The notes beneath the pieces are model-generated. The model was not told the origin of the DNA. It did no database searches and was given only the letters and a program-made list of their open reading frames with translations. Source: Nannocystis pusilla (GTDB lineage: Bacteria; Myxococcota_A; Polyangia; Nannocystales; Nannocystaceae). Taken from it: a stretch of DNA of 64,000 bases. Both the position numbers and the translations under genes were made by a program. Shown here piece by piece: positions 13,148-21,838 of this stretch (positions within the stretch are counted from its first letter, which is position 1; each line of letters starts with the position of its first letter). The stretch covers positions 7,851,168 to 7,915,167 of the forward strand of contig NZ_JAPNKE010000002.1 in the NCBI RefSeq assembly GCF_026626665.1, read 5' to 3'.

Positions 13148-13483
13148 ATGCGCAACATCACCAAGATCGCCTCTTTCCTGTTCACCTTCCTCGTCCCCGC
13201 GATCGTCCTCGCCGCTCCCGGCGCCGCCGAGACCTCCGGCTCCGAGCGCTCGATCTACGGCTTCGCCATGGCGATCGCCATCGGCCTCGCCGCCCTCGGC
13301 GGCGGCCTGGGCCAGGGCCGCGCCGTCGCGGCCGCCCTCGAGGGTATCTGCCGCAACCCGAACAGCGCCGGCAAGGTCCTCGTCCCGATGCTCCTCGGCC
13401 TCGCCTTCATCGAGTCGCTGGTCATCTTCGCGCTGATCATCGCCTTCACCCTCGGCGGCTACGTCGCCCCGACCATCGGCTGA
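13148..13483 (+). CDS. atpE: ATP synthase F0 subunit c with N-terminal extension
   Basis: 111 residues: a 30-residue hydrophobic leader (about residues 8-23) and then the two-helix hairpin. The polar loop is CRNPNSAGK. The ion-binding helix reads AFIESLVIF with Glu followed by Ser, and helix one has GLGQG. Gln plus Glu-Ser is part of the Na+-type ligand set, but the usual Tyr is Phe and the Pro before GLGQG is Gly. Ion specificity therefore stays open. The F1 genes and atpF do not follow, so the operon is split. Confidence 0.93.
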   Translation: MRNITKIASFLFTFLVPAIVLAAPGAAETSGSERSIYGFAMAIAIGLAALGGGLGQGRAVAAALEGICRNPNSAGKVLVPMLLGLAFIESLVIFALIIAFTLGGYVAPTIG

Positions 13484-14032
13484 GCCCACCCGAGCCGCGC
13501 CCCGGCTCTTCGGCGCTCCGCAAGCCCCTCGGACGACCCCGTCCGTGGGGTTTCGTACTTGGGTCTCCTGAATCTCGGGACATGTCCCATGCGACATGCT
13601 CCAAGCGACAGCCAACGCCGCGTCCCGACACCTCACTCGAGGTCTCGCCGCGTTCGAGTCACCCGTCGCCTCACCGCGCGAGCACACCGCGCGAGTTCGC
13701 CGCGCGAGCTCGCCGCGCGGCAAGGACACGCCGTTATTGACGCGAGAGAGCGTCGGTTCGGCGGCCAGCCCTGGCCGTCGAACCGGCGCCGACGATCTGC
13801 TCCAAAGGACAGCCCATGGCGGAGCCCACGACGGCGAGTCGGCTTCTCACGGCTGCAGCCGTGCCAGGGGTCCGGGGAAGGGCCGGCCGCGAATTAGAGG
13901 CAGGATGGGTGCGAGGAACGAGCGCGCATCCGGCCGGTTAACTCGCGGCCGGACCTTCCCGGACCCCCGCGAGGCGCAGTCGGCAATACGCGAACCACCA
14001 CTCGAAGCTCGCCCTGCTGCAACCGCGGCAGC
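13484..14032. other. Intergenic between atpE and rimK
   Basis: No gene recognised. A small hairpin at about 13536-13551 (ACCCC, 6-nt loop, GGGGT, then TTCGT) may terminate the atp transcript. Palindrome-family copies occur at 13577-13610, and GCGCGAG-type short repeats at 13676-13725. Convergent region: both neighbours end here. Confidence 0.5.
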
Positions 14033-14944
14033 TCAGTAAGGACTGGGCGTCTCGCTCTTCTTGTCCGCCCCCGCCACCGACCGCTCGATGTAAGCGATGA
14101 TCGTGTCCGCCACATCGATCTCGGTCGTGCGCTCGATCCCCTCGAGCCCCGGCGACGAATTCACCTCGAGCACCACCGGCCCGCGGCGGCTGCGGAGGAT
14201 GTCGACGCCCGCCACCTTGAGCCCGAGGATCCCCGCCGCCCGCACCGCCGTCGAACGTTCCTTCGGCGTCAGCTTGATCTTCGTCGCCTTGCCTCCGCGA
14301 TGGAGGTTCGAGCGGAACTCGCCCGGTGCTCCCTGGCGCTTCATCGCCGCCACTACGCGGTTACCGACCACGAACGCGCGGATGTCGGCGCCCTCGGCCT
14401 CCTTGACGAACTCCTGCACCAGGATGTTGACGTCGAGCCCGCGGAACGCCTCGATCACGCTGCGCGCCGCTGCGGGAGTGTCGGCCAGGACCACGCCGAT
14501 GCCCTGCGTCCCCTCGAGCATCTTCACCACCACCGGCGGCCCGCCGATCACCTCGAGCAGGCCCTCGATGTCCTTGATCGAGTGGCCGAAACCCGTGACG
14601 GGCAGCCCGATCCCCTTCGCCGCCAGGATCTGCATCGACCGCAGCTTGTCGCGCGAGCGCGAGATGGCCTGCGAGCGGTTCGGCGTGAACACCCCCATCA
14701 TCTCGAACTGGCGGACCACCGCCGTCCCGTAGAACGTGTTGGACGCCCCGATCCGCGGGATGATCGCGTCGACGTCGGTAAGGTCTTCGCCGTGGTAGAC
14801 CACGTGCGGCCGGCTCGACGTGATGTTCATGTAGCAGCGCAGGTAGTCGACGACCTTCACCTCGTGCCCGCGGTGTTCGGCCGCTTCCCGCAGCCGGCTG
14901 GTCGAATACAGCGACGCGTCGCGCGACAAGATCGCGAGCTTCAC
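14033..14944 (-). CDS. rimK: RimK-type ATP-grasp ligase
   Basis: 303 residues, GTG start overlapping the stop of the upstream gene (GTGA). The N-terminal domain (KLAILSRDASLYSTSRL) and ATP-grasp core match RimK: nucleotide-binding VVVKMLEGTQGIGV, metal-binding VLEVNSSPGLEGIE, and FRSNLHRGGKA. RimK adds glutamates to ribosomal protein S6 in enterobacteria; related ligases use other substrates. Pairing with a RimB-like protease-fold protein is a familiar arrangement. Confidence 0.9.
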   Translation of the reverse strand: MKLAILSRDASLYSTSRLREAAEHRGHEVKVVDYLRCYMNITSSRPHVVYHGEDLTDVDAIIPRIGASNTFYGTAVVRQFEMMGVFTPNRSQAISRSRDKLRSMQILAAKGIGLPVTGFGHSIKDIEGLLEVIGGPPVVVKMLEGTQGIGVVLADTPAAARSVIEAFRGLDVNILVQEFVKEAEGADIRAFVVGNRVVAAMKRQGAPGEFRSNLHRGGKATKIKLTPKERSTAVRAAGILGLKVAGVDILRSRRGPVVLEVNSSPGLEGIERTTEIDVADTIIAYIERSVAGADKKSETPSPY

Positions 14945-15393
14945 GACACCCTCCGCAGCCTGTGACCGCAGCAGTAGCTCCGCTGGGGGTCGACGAGGAA
15001 GCGCCCGCGCACCGCCTCGCGCCCGAGCAGCATGCGAAAGCCGAGCAGCGCCCGGTTCGACAGCGTCAGCTCGACCGCGAACTCGTACATCCCGACCCGG
15101 ACGGTCGTCTGCACCACCGGTCGCAGCTCGCTGTGGCCGCCCGACGTCCGGACCACGCGCTCGTCGACCAGCGTGGCCTCCGACACCACGTGTTCGTCGT
15201 CGTGGTTCTGCTGCGGATGGACGCGGAAGCGGACCCTGGCGTTGGGCAGCTTTTCGACGCCGAACGCGTGCAAGGCCGAGGTGCGGGCGCCGGTGTCGAC
15301 CTTGACCTTGAGCGCGCCGATCCCCAGATCTGGCAACGCGACCCATTCGCGCCAACCGAGCACAACCAGGGCGTCGACCCCGAGCGTCGTCAT
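14941..15393 (-). CDS. RimB-like retropepsin-fold protein (PF05618 type)
   Basis: About 150 residues. It contains the aspartic-protease-like core VDTGARTSALHA and the later LLGREAVRGRFLVDP, both characteristic of the RimB / ATP-dependent zinc protease family that partners RimK. Its start is uncertain: an ATG at 15393 or in-frame GTG codons just upstream following GACGAGGTG. Its stop overlaps the start of rimK, so the two are co-translated. Confidence 0.82.
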   Translation of the reverse strand: MTTLGVDALVVLGWREWVALPDLGIGALKVKVDTGARTSALHAFGVEKLPNARVRFRVHPQQNHDDEHVVSEATLVDERVVRTSGGHSELRPVVQTTVRVGMYEFAVELTLSNRALLGFRMLLGREAVRGRFLVDPQRSYCCGHRLRRVS

Positions 15394-15468
15394 CACCACC
15401 ACTCTGTTCACCTCGTCGGCGCGTGCGCCAGGACCCAACGCTTGCCGAACTCGATGATACTTTCAAGC

Positions 15469-15534
15469 GCACGCCCCCCGGCGCGACCGTTGCGCGCTCC
15501 GGGGGGCGTGCGACCTCACGCTTTGGTGAGGTCG
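15469..15534 (-). terminator. Twin hairpin after a lipoprotein gene
   Basis: Two hairpins sit in series downstream of the minus-strand lipoprotein gene: a 9-bp stem (15511-15519 with 15526-15534, loop GCTTTG) and a 13-bp perfect stem GCACGCCCCCCGG (15469-15481 with 15499-15511). They share base 15511, so they may be alternative folds. No long U-tract follows; on the minus strand a short CTTGAAAG follows. Confidence 0.6.
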
Positions 15535-15547
15535 TGAACGTGTCTGC

Positions 15548-15979
15548 TCACTCCGCGGCGAACTCGACATCTTCGCCGTGCGTGTCACACGGCGGGAGCA
15601 CGTCGGGCTCGGCCGCGAACGCGTCGGAGGCCGGGGCGGGGACCTCGCCCTCGTGCGTCGGGCGCGGCCGGATCTTCAGGTCCTCGTTGACGCCGAGACC
15701 CTCCGTGTGAGTGTACACGAGCGGGTTGCGGAGCTCCTTCAGGCCCTCGGGGCGCTTGTGCGGGCGGTGGGTCACCAGCCGCTCCTCGGCGAGGTCGAGC
15801 TGCTCGAGCTCCGCGTCGAGCGCATCGAGCTCGTCGGCGGACATCACCTCGAGGTCCTCGACCGTCACGCCGAGCGCCTCGTACGTGGCGGCATCGTCAC
15901 AACCGGGCGCGACGACGATCGCGGCGGTGAGGGCGGTGAGGGAGAGCGTGCGAATACGGGTGATGAACGACATGGCCAT
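15548..15979 (-). CDS. Small acidic lipoprotein
   Basis: 143 residues. The signal peptide ends in the lipobox APGC at about residue 27. The rest is acidic, with a helical DELDALDAELEQLDLAEERL segment and no recognised domain. I do not recognise the family. An unusually AT-rich upstream patch (about 16035-16080) likely contains its promoter. Confidence 0.7.
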   Translation of the reverse strand: MAMSFITRIRTLSLTALTAAIVVAPGCDDAATYEALGVTVEDLEVMSADELDALDAELEQLDLAEERLVTHRPHKRPEGLKELRNPLVYTHTEGLGVNEDLKIRPRPTHEGEVPAPASDAFAAEPDVLPPCDTHGEDVEFAAE

Positions 15980-16128
15980 AAATCCTTTTTGTGGTCCGCT
16001 GCTGGACCGGATGCCGCGCCCTGTTCAATCTCCGCGCCGTCGCATTTCTCCTTGAAATTATTCAATTATCGATCAGAACACCGATCTCGACCGCAACACC
16101 CGTCGCCAGCTCTCGGCGGCGCCGCCGG

Positions 16129-16745
16129 CTACTCTGGTGGCCACACGCGGGCGGCCGCCTCGGCCACGCCGGCGCGCACGTCGGGCCCGAACGCGAGCAG
16201 CTCGAACGCCGCCGCTGCGAGGCCGAGCCCGAGCGCCAGCAACAAGCCGAGTCCGACCGGCGCGGGCAGGCGCGAAAAGGGCGCCGTCAGCACTCGCAGC
16301 CCGGGGATCAACGCCCCGGCGGCCGCCAGGTATTGGCGAAGCCCATGCCGAACGAGAACCCGAGGAACCACAACAGCCGCTGCGTCGGCGGCCACTCGGC
16401 GGGCGCGCGCGGGTCGACCACCCCGAGCGACACCTCGAACGTCTGCATCGCCACCAGCCCGAGGTAGGTGAGCGCCAGCGCGAACGTGTAGCGCACCGGC
16501 CGCGAGTCGATCGCCATCCACAGCGGCATCCGCCGCGCGTGCTCGCCGTAGTCGATGCGCCCCTCGAGCGCGCCGGCGACCAGCAGCAACGGGAAGCAGG
16601 CCCACAGCATCGCCGCGTGGGCCGGCGCCGGGAGCTGCCCGCCGAAGCCGTCGAACCGCGACAGCACCATCGCCGCGAACACCAGCGTGAACAGCCAGAA
16701 CAGCGGCGCCACCGCCCCGGCCGGGAGGTCCTGCCTGCGCGCCAT
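16129..16745 (-). CDS. Unknown integral membrane protein (frame break)
   Basis: About 205 residues with five to six hydrophobic segments. The frame breaks near 16323: adding one T (AATAC to AATTAC on the minus strand) joins FSFGMGFAN to YLAAAGALIPGL, giving a further membrane helix and a natural end (AEAAARVWPPE) at 16129. The family is not recognised. It begins four bases after the stop of the YkgJ-like gene, so the two probably form one transcript. Confidence 0.6.
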
Positions 16746-16748
16746 GGC

Positions 16749-17117
16749 TTATCCCGTGCGCCGGTTCATCGTCCGCCGCGTCGGGTACGGCAACCCCGCC
16801 GCCGCGCGCAGCCCGGCGCAGATCTCGAGCGCGTCGCTCGGCCGCCACTTCATCGGGAAGCCCACGCACTGCGTCGGCTTGAGCGCGTGGACCTGGCACG
16901 TGTTCTCGGGCGTCAGGTACACGCACGAGCGCAGCGCGTCCCCCTGGTCGATGAGACAGGTCGCCCCGTCCTCGCGCTGCCACGTGTAGCGGGCCAGGTA
17001 CGCCTCGACCGCGAGCCCCGCGTGGGCGGCCAGCCGCGTCACGTCGTCCGGCGTCAGCGCCACGTCACCGTCGCCGCGGCAGCAGTTGCCGCAGCGATGG
17101 CACGCGAACTCGGACAC
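16749..17117 (-). CDS. YkgJ-family cysteine cluster protein
   Basis: 122 residues with the characteristic cysteines: CHRCGNCCRG near the N-terminus, then CLID, CVYL, CQVHALKPTQC and CAGL. The family (PF03692) is thought to bind zinc or an Fe-S cluster; its reaction is unknown. It overlaps nothing, but its upstream region faces the amidohydrolase gene divergently over 100 bp. Confidence 0.88.
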   Translation of the reverse strand: MSEFACHRCGNCCRGDGDVALTPDDVTRLAAHAGLAVEAYLARYTWQREDGATCLIDQGDALRSCVYLTPENTCQVHALKPTQCVGFPMKWRPSDALEICAGLRAAAGLPYPTRRTMNRRTG

Positions 17118-17218
17118 CTCGTAGGGCCACTCGGTTTCGGGGGCGTCGCCATCCGGCCGCGACTATCGCCGCGCTCGCCGTCCGCGTCGAGCCCCCGCGG
17201 GCGTGGCATCATCCCCGC

Positions 17219-18607
17219 GTGTCGCCCCGCCTGCTCCTCGCCTGCGCCCTCCTCTCCGCCTGCGCCGCGAGCCCCGCGCCCCGAACCGCTGCGCCCGTGG
17301 CCGTCTGTCCGGTCCCCGACCGTGACGCCCCCGTCGTGCGCGCCAGTGACATGTCCCCAGAGACAGCCGACGCCGAGGCCCTCCTGCTGCGCAACGCCCG
17401 GCTCATCGACGGCAGCGGCGGCGCCCCGCAGGTCGGCGTCGACGTCCTCGTCCGCGGCGGGCGGATCGCCGAGATCGGCAAGAGCCTCGCCACCCCCGCC
17501 GGCGCCGCGGTCATCGACCTCGGCGGCCGCACCCTCCTGCCCGGCCTCATCGACGCCCACACCCACTTGCTGAGCGAGATGGCCCCCTCGCACGCCGAGG
17601 GCGTCATGCGCGAGGTCCAGGAGAGCGACGCCGACCTCGCCTTGCGCGGCGCCGCCCATGCGCGCACCACCCTGCTGGCCGGCTTCACCACCGTGCGCGA
17701 CGTCGGCGGCACCTTCGCCATCCGCAGCCTGCGCGACGCCATCACCGCCGGCCGGATCAGCGGCCCGCGGATCGTCGCCGCCAACCACGCGATCGGCATC
17801 ACCGGCGGCCACTGCGACGACACCAACGGCCTGCGCCCCGACGTCTTCGGCGGCCCGCCCGACTTCCGCGCCGGCATCGCCGACGGCCCCGACGAGGTGC
17901 GCAAGGCCGTGCGCCACCAGATCAAGCTCGGCGCCGACGTGATCAAGGTCTGCGCCACCGGCGGCGTGCTCAGCTCGGGCGACGGCGCCGGCGACCCGCA
18001 GCTCACCCCGGCCGAGCTGGTCGCCATCGTCGACGAGGCCGCCCGCGCCGGGCGCAAGGTCGCCGCCCACGCGCACGGCACCGAGGGCATCAAGGACGCC
18101 GTGCGCGCCGGCGTCCACAGCATCGAGCACGGCAGCCTGCTCGACGCCGACGCGATCGCCATGATGAAGAAGAAGGGCACCTTCCTCGTGCCCACCGTCT
18201 ACGTCGGTCGCGTCATCGAGCAGGCCGCCGACGGCGGCAAGCTCGCGGCCGACAGCGCCGCCAAGGCCAGGTTCATCGCCCCGCGCATGCGCGACAGCTT
18301 CGCCCGCGCCGCCAAGGCCGGCGTGAAGATCGCCTTCGGCACCGACGCCGGCGTCTTCCCTCACGGCGACAACGCCCGCGAGTTCTCGGTCATGGTCGAC
18401 CTCGGCATGGCCCCGAAGGACGCCATCGTCGCCGCCACCAGGAACGCCGCCGAGCTGCTCGGCCTGCGCGACCTCGGCCAGGTCAAGCCCGGCTTCATCG
18501 CCGACCTCGTGGTCGTCGACGGCGACCCGCTGGCCGACATCCGCGTGCTCGAGCGCCCCGCGCTGGTCGTGCAGGGCGGTCGACCGGTGCGGCCGCCCGC
18601 CTGGTGA
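17219..18607 (+). CDS. Amidohydrolase-superfamily lipoprotein (imidazolonepropionase-like)
   Basis: 462 residues, GTG start. A short signal peptide ends in a lipobox near LLSAC. The metallo-hydrolase motifs are clear: DAHTHLL (HxH), the second-shell GITGGHCDD, AAHAHG, HSIEHGS and the catalytic Asp in FGTDAGVFPHG. It resembles secreted prolidase/imidazolonepropionase-like enzymes that cleave dipeptides or amides. A palindrome copy near 17349 encodes DMSPET between the signal and the catalytic domain. It overlaps the NUDIX gene start. Confidence 0.88.
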   Translation: MSPRLLLACALLSACAASPAPRTAAPVAVCPVPDRDAPVVRASDMSPETADAEALLLRNARLIDGSGGAPQVGVDVLVRGGRIAEIGKSLATPAGAAVIDLGGRTLLPGLIDAHTHLLSEMAPSHAEGVMREVQESDADLALRGAAHARTTLLAGFTTVRDVGGTFAIRSLRDAITAGRISGPRIVAANHAIGITGGHCDDTNGLRPDVFGGPPDFRAGIADGPDEVRKAVRHQIKLGADVIKVCATGGVLSSGDGAGDPQLTPAELVAIVDEAARAGRKVAAHAHGTEGIKDAVRAGVHSIEHGSLLDADAIAMMKKKGTFLVPTVYVGRVIEQAADGGKLAADSAAKARFIAPRMRDSFARAAKAGVKIAFGTDAGVFPHGDNAREFSVMVDLGMAPKDAIVAATRNAAELLGLRDLGQVKPGFIADLVVVDGDPLADIRVLERPALVVQGGRPVRPPAW

Positions 18608-19230
18608 TGTGCCAAACTTCCGCGCGCGTGCCCTCTCTCCCGCGCGACCTCAGCCTGCGCCTCGACGCGATCGGCAGCCCCCTGCCCGATCCCGCGCCGT
18701 TCCGCCACGCCGCCGTGCTCGCCCCGATCCTGGTCGAAGAGACACCCGGTGACGGCCCGCGCCTCCTCATCATCGAGCGCGCCGGCAACCTGCGCAGCCA
18801 CCCCGGCCAGCTCGCCTTCCCCGGCGGCAAGCCCGACCCCGAGGACGCCGACCTCGTCGCCACCGCCCTGCGCGAGGCCTGGGAGGAGGTCGCCCTGCCG
18901 CCCGGCCGCGTCACCGTGCTCGGTCGCCTGAACCCCGTCCCGGTCCCCACCGGCTACGTCATCATCCCCTTCGTCGGCCTGGTCGACGGCCCCTTCGTCC
19001 CCACGCACGCCGAGGCCGAGGTCACCGCCGTCCTCATGCCCTCGCTGCGCCGCGTCTCCGACCCCGCCGTCTACCGCTTCGCGGGCGAGCGCGAGTGGCA
19101 GGGCCAGCGCTACGAGCTGCACGAGTTCCAGATCCACGAGCCCCCGCTGTGGGGCGCCACGGCCCGCATCGTCTACGATCTTTTGCAGAGGCTCGACCTC
19201 GCCCCCGCCCGCCCGCCAGAGGCGCCGTGA
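18604..19230 (+). CDS. NUDIX hydrolase (CoA pyrophosphatase-like)
   Basis: 208 residues, start overlapping the amidohydrolase stop. The Nudix box reads GGKPDPEDADLVATALREAW plus EEV. The preceding LRSHPGQLAFPGG is the additional motif of the NudL/UPF0035 CoA pyrophosphatase group. It would hydrolyse CoA derivatives to phosphopantetheine and adenosine 3',5'-bisphosphate. Its stop overlaps the next start (GTGA). Confidence 0.88.
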   Translation: MMCQTSARVPSLPRDLSLRLDAIGSPLPDPAPFRHAAVLAPILVEETPGDGPRLLIIERAGNLRSHPGQLAFPGGKPDPEDADLVATALREAWEEVALPPGRVTVLGRLNPVPVPTGYVIIPFVGLVDGPFVPTHAEAEVTAVLMPSLRRVSDPAVYRFAGEREWQGQRYELHEFQIHEPPLWGATARIVYDLLQRLDLAPARPPEAP

Positions 19231-20540
19231 ATCCACCTGTCCCGAAAGCCAGGCCCGCGGAAGACCACGAGCTGCGCCCCGAACCTCCGGCGAACGACCC
19301 GAGCGCCGCCAGCACAGGCCCGGTCGCGCCATCACATGTCCCTCAGGACAGCTCGAATTCTGTCCCTGACGCCGCCCCCGCCCGCGAGCTGACCCCCGCG
19401 ATCCTCGCCCGCCTCGCCGCCGTCGCCGAGGCCAACGGCCTTTAAAACTCGGCGTCGTGCGCCTCGACCATCCCGGCTTCGCGCCGGCTCGCGCCGCGCT
19501 CGACGCCTACGTCGCGGCCGGCAAGGCCGGCGACATGGACTTCATGGCGCGCACCCTCGACCTGCGCAAGCGTCCCGAGGGCATGCTCCCGGGCGCCCGC
19601 ACCCTGCTCGTCGCCGCGGTCCCGTACGGCGGCGATCCCGGCCCGATCGCCCGCTACGCTCGCAGCCGCGACTACCACACCGTCGTCCACCAGCGCCTGA
19701 TCGCCCTCGAGGCGGCCCTCCACGCCGAACTGCCGGGCGTGCGCAGCTTGATCTGCGTCGACACCAAGCCCGTCCTCGAGCGCAGCGCCGCCGCTTTGGC
19801 CGGCCTCGGCTTCCTCGGCAAGCACGGCTGCCTCATCGTCCCCGGCCTCGGCAGCTACGTCCTGCTCGGCGAGATCCTCTGCACTGCTACCTGGCCCGAA
19901 GACCAGCCGGCTGCCGCGCCCGCCAATCCTCCGTGGGACGCCTGCGGCGCCTGCACCCGCTGCCTCGACGCCTGTCCGACGGCGGCCTTCGACGCCCCCG
20001 GCCAGCTCGACCCGCGGCGCTGCCTCAGCTACCTCACCATCGAGCACCGCGGACATGTCCCCGAGGACATCTCCGTACTTCGGCGAGCGCCTGGCCGGCT
20101 GCGACGTCTGCCAGGAGGTCTGCCCGTACAACGCCGGCCTCGGCCGCAACGCGCGGATCCCCGCCGTCGCCTGGCTCCCGCCCGCGCCCCGCCCCGCGCC
20201 CTCCGTCACCGCCATGGCCGCGCTCGGCGGCGCCCAGTACCGCGGCTTCGTCCGCCACACCGCCTTGAGGCGGATCCCCCACCGCCTCATGCGCCGCAAC
20301 GCCCTCCTCGCGCTCGGCAACCGCACCGGCGCCCCCGACCCCGACGAGCGCCACGCCTTCGCCGCCGGCCTGCTCGAGCCCGACTCCCGCGTCCACGACG
20401 CCGCCCTGTGGGCCGCCACCCGCCGCGGCCTCGACGAGCAGGCCCTCGCCCCGGAGCTCGCGGAGATCCGCCGTCAACGCGAGGAGGCCGCCGCCGCCGC
20501 CCTCGCCGCCGCCGAGGCCCGCGAACAGGACGACGACTGA
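19227..20540 (+). CDS. queG: Epoxyqueuosine reductase (two frame breaks)
   Basis: About 435 residues, the last step of queuosine synthesis in tRNA. The 4Fe-4S motifs are present: CGACTRCLDAC and CDVCQEVCPYN. Two breaks interrupt it. One T added at 19441-19443 joins LAAVAEANGL to KLGVVRLD. Removing one A at about 20069, inside a dispersed palindrome, joins EHRGHVPED to SPYFGERLAGCDVCQ. The C-terminal HEAT-like domain continues to 20540. The first 70 residues are Pro-rich and contain another palindrome-encoded peptide (HVPQDSSN). I read the breaks as probable sequence errors. Confidence 0.85.
20055..20070. repeat. Dispersed palindrome inside queG
   Basis: ATGTCC, tetraloop CCGA, GGACAT: a 6-bp perfect hairpin between the conserved YLTIEHRG and GCDVCQ motifs of queG. 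Here other QueG proteins have a short variable loop. The reading frame is broken at its right end. Confidence 0.75.
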
Positions 20541-21041
20541 CGCCCCGAATTGCGCGTCCTCATGTCGCCTGTCCCATCGGACAGCCTCGCTACCACCTCA
20601 TCATCATCCGCGCAGACATCGCGCCCGTCGGGCGATCGCGCCGCCTCGGTGCCTCGGGCCGCGCCGCCAGCCTGTCCCATCGGCAGCCAGATCGGCCAGG
20701 CTACTCCATCGGGCAGCCTCGCGGCCCCTCATCATCGCTCCAGGACGCATGGTCGACCTGTCCCATCGGACATTCTCTCGCCTGTCATCATCCTCGCCGC
20801 CGCACGTCCAGCCTGTCCCATCAGACAGGTTCGGCCACTATCTTTCTTTTCGGCTCGAGGCCTGTTGCTCACCGCGGCGCTGCCAGCCACGCGGTCATCG
20901 CCGCGTGTCCGCGGCGCAGCGCCGCCGCCCTACATCGAGGTGGAAGGGAGCCACCCGCATCGCTAGCGACCACGCTTCCAGCCTGTCCCATCAGACAGCT
21001 CGCGGTCATGCCACCTTTCATTGCCGCTCGCGGCCTGCCGC
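20541..21041. other. Intergenic palindrome cluster
   Basis: No gene. It holds five copies of CCTGTCCCATC(G/A)GACAG or close variants, at 20568-20584, 20671-20686, 20757-20772, 20812-20829 and 20982-20998. A sixth, at 21163-21179, is in the patatin gene. This is the densest cluster of the dispersed family in the window. Confidence 0.75.
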
Positions 21042-21151
21042 TCACCCCGGCGCCGCCAGCCACGCCGTCATCGCCGCGTGTCCGCGGCGCAGCGCCGCCG
21101 GCCCGGCGTCGAGGCGGAACGGAGTCACCCGCGGCAGGTCGTCGACCATCA
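20812..21151. repeat. 170-bp tandem duplication overlapping the patatin 3' end
   Basis: Bases 20812-20963 and 20982-21133 align at a constant offset of 170 bp. Both start with CCTGTCCCATCAGACAG and share CGCGTGTCCGCGGCGCAGCG. The right copy includes the 3' end of the patatin gene (minus strand); the left copy is a decaying duplicate of that end. Confidence 0.8.
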
Positions 21152-21790
21152 GCACCTTGCGACCTGGCCCATCGGACAGCCCGCTCGGCACCGCCGCCGA
21201 CAGCCCGCGCCACGGGCTGCGCGAGCGGAGCGCGTGGTGCAGCGCGCGTTCGCCCGGCTGCAGCGCGCACAGGCCCAGGCGATCCGCCACCCCTCCGTCG
21301 AGCAGCAGCCGGCCCTCGTGGCGGAGCGGGCGGAACATCAGCGGCACCGTGCAGGACGCCTGGATCGCCGGACCCAACGGCCCCTGGTCGACCGCGCGGA
21401 CCCGGCGGGACGCGACGTCGTAGACCACCGCCGCGAACGGCAGCCGGCAGTCCTCGACCCGGCGAATTCCGCGGTCGTCGAGCAGCGAGCGCAGCTTCGC
21501 CGCGAACTTCCCGCCCTTCAGCAATCCACCGAGCGGCAGCCCCGGGTCCCAGAAGTCGGCCCGGCGCAGGCGCAGCAGCTCCTCCGCCAGCTCGGTCGCC
21601 GACAGCCCTGACGCCCACAGCCCGCCGGCCAGCGCCCCTGCGCTCACCCCGACGATCCGCCGCGGCGAAAGCCCGGTCTCCTCGAGCGCCTGCAGCACCC
21701 CGTGTGGGCGAAGAAGCCGAAGAACCCGGCCGACAGGGCCAGCGTGAACGGCTCGGCGGCGAGCCACTCGCGGTTGGACGCGTACTTCAT
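21042..21790 (-). CDS. Patatin-like phospholipase (frame break near N-terminus)
   Basis: About 250 residues. With the start at 21790 the N-terminus reads MKYASNREWLAAEPFTLALS and AGFFGFFAHTG. One G added to the GGGG run at about 21705 then joins it to VLQALEETGLSPRRIVGVSAGALAGG. The nucleophile elbow is GVSAG and the catalytic Asp is in DGGVADR, so it is a patatin-type serine acyl hydrolase acting on lipids. The C-terminal half contains a palindrome-encoded insert (LSDGPGRK). Confidence 0.82.
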
Positions 21791-21838
21791 GGATGACTCG
21801 AGGGACATGTGCGGTCGGGAGCGTGCGTCACGGATGTC

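Noticed and set aside
13184..13483. Firm call of a Na+-driven ATP synthase
   Set aside because: Gln and Glu-Ser are present in subunit c, but the Tyr and Pro of the Na+ site are replaced; the evidence is split.
10447..20070. Programmed frameshifting in hemL or queG
   Set aside because: No slippery heptamer with downstream pseudoknot was seen, and many unrelated genes show the same kind of break, so sequence error is simpler.
20541..21041. Insertion sequence between queG and patatin
   Set aside because: No transposase and no terminal inverted repeats beyond the short dispersed palindromes; a tandem duplication explains the similarity.
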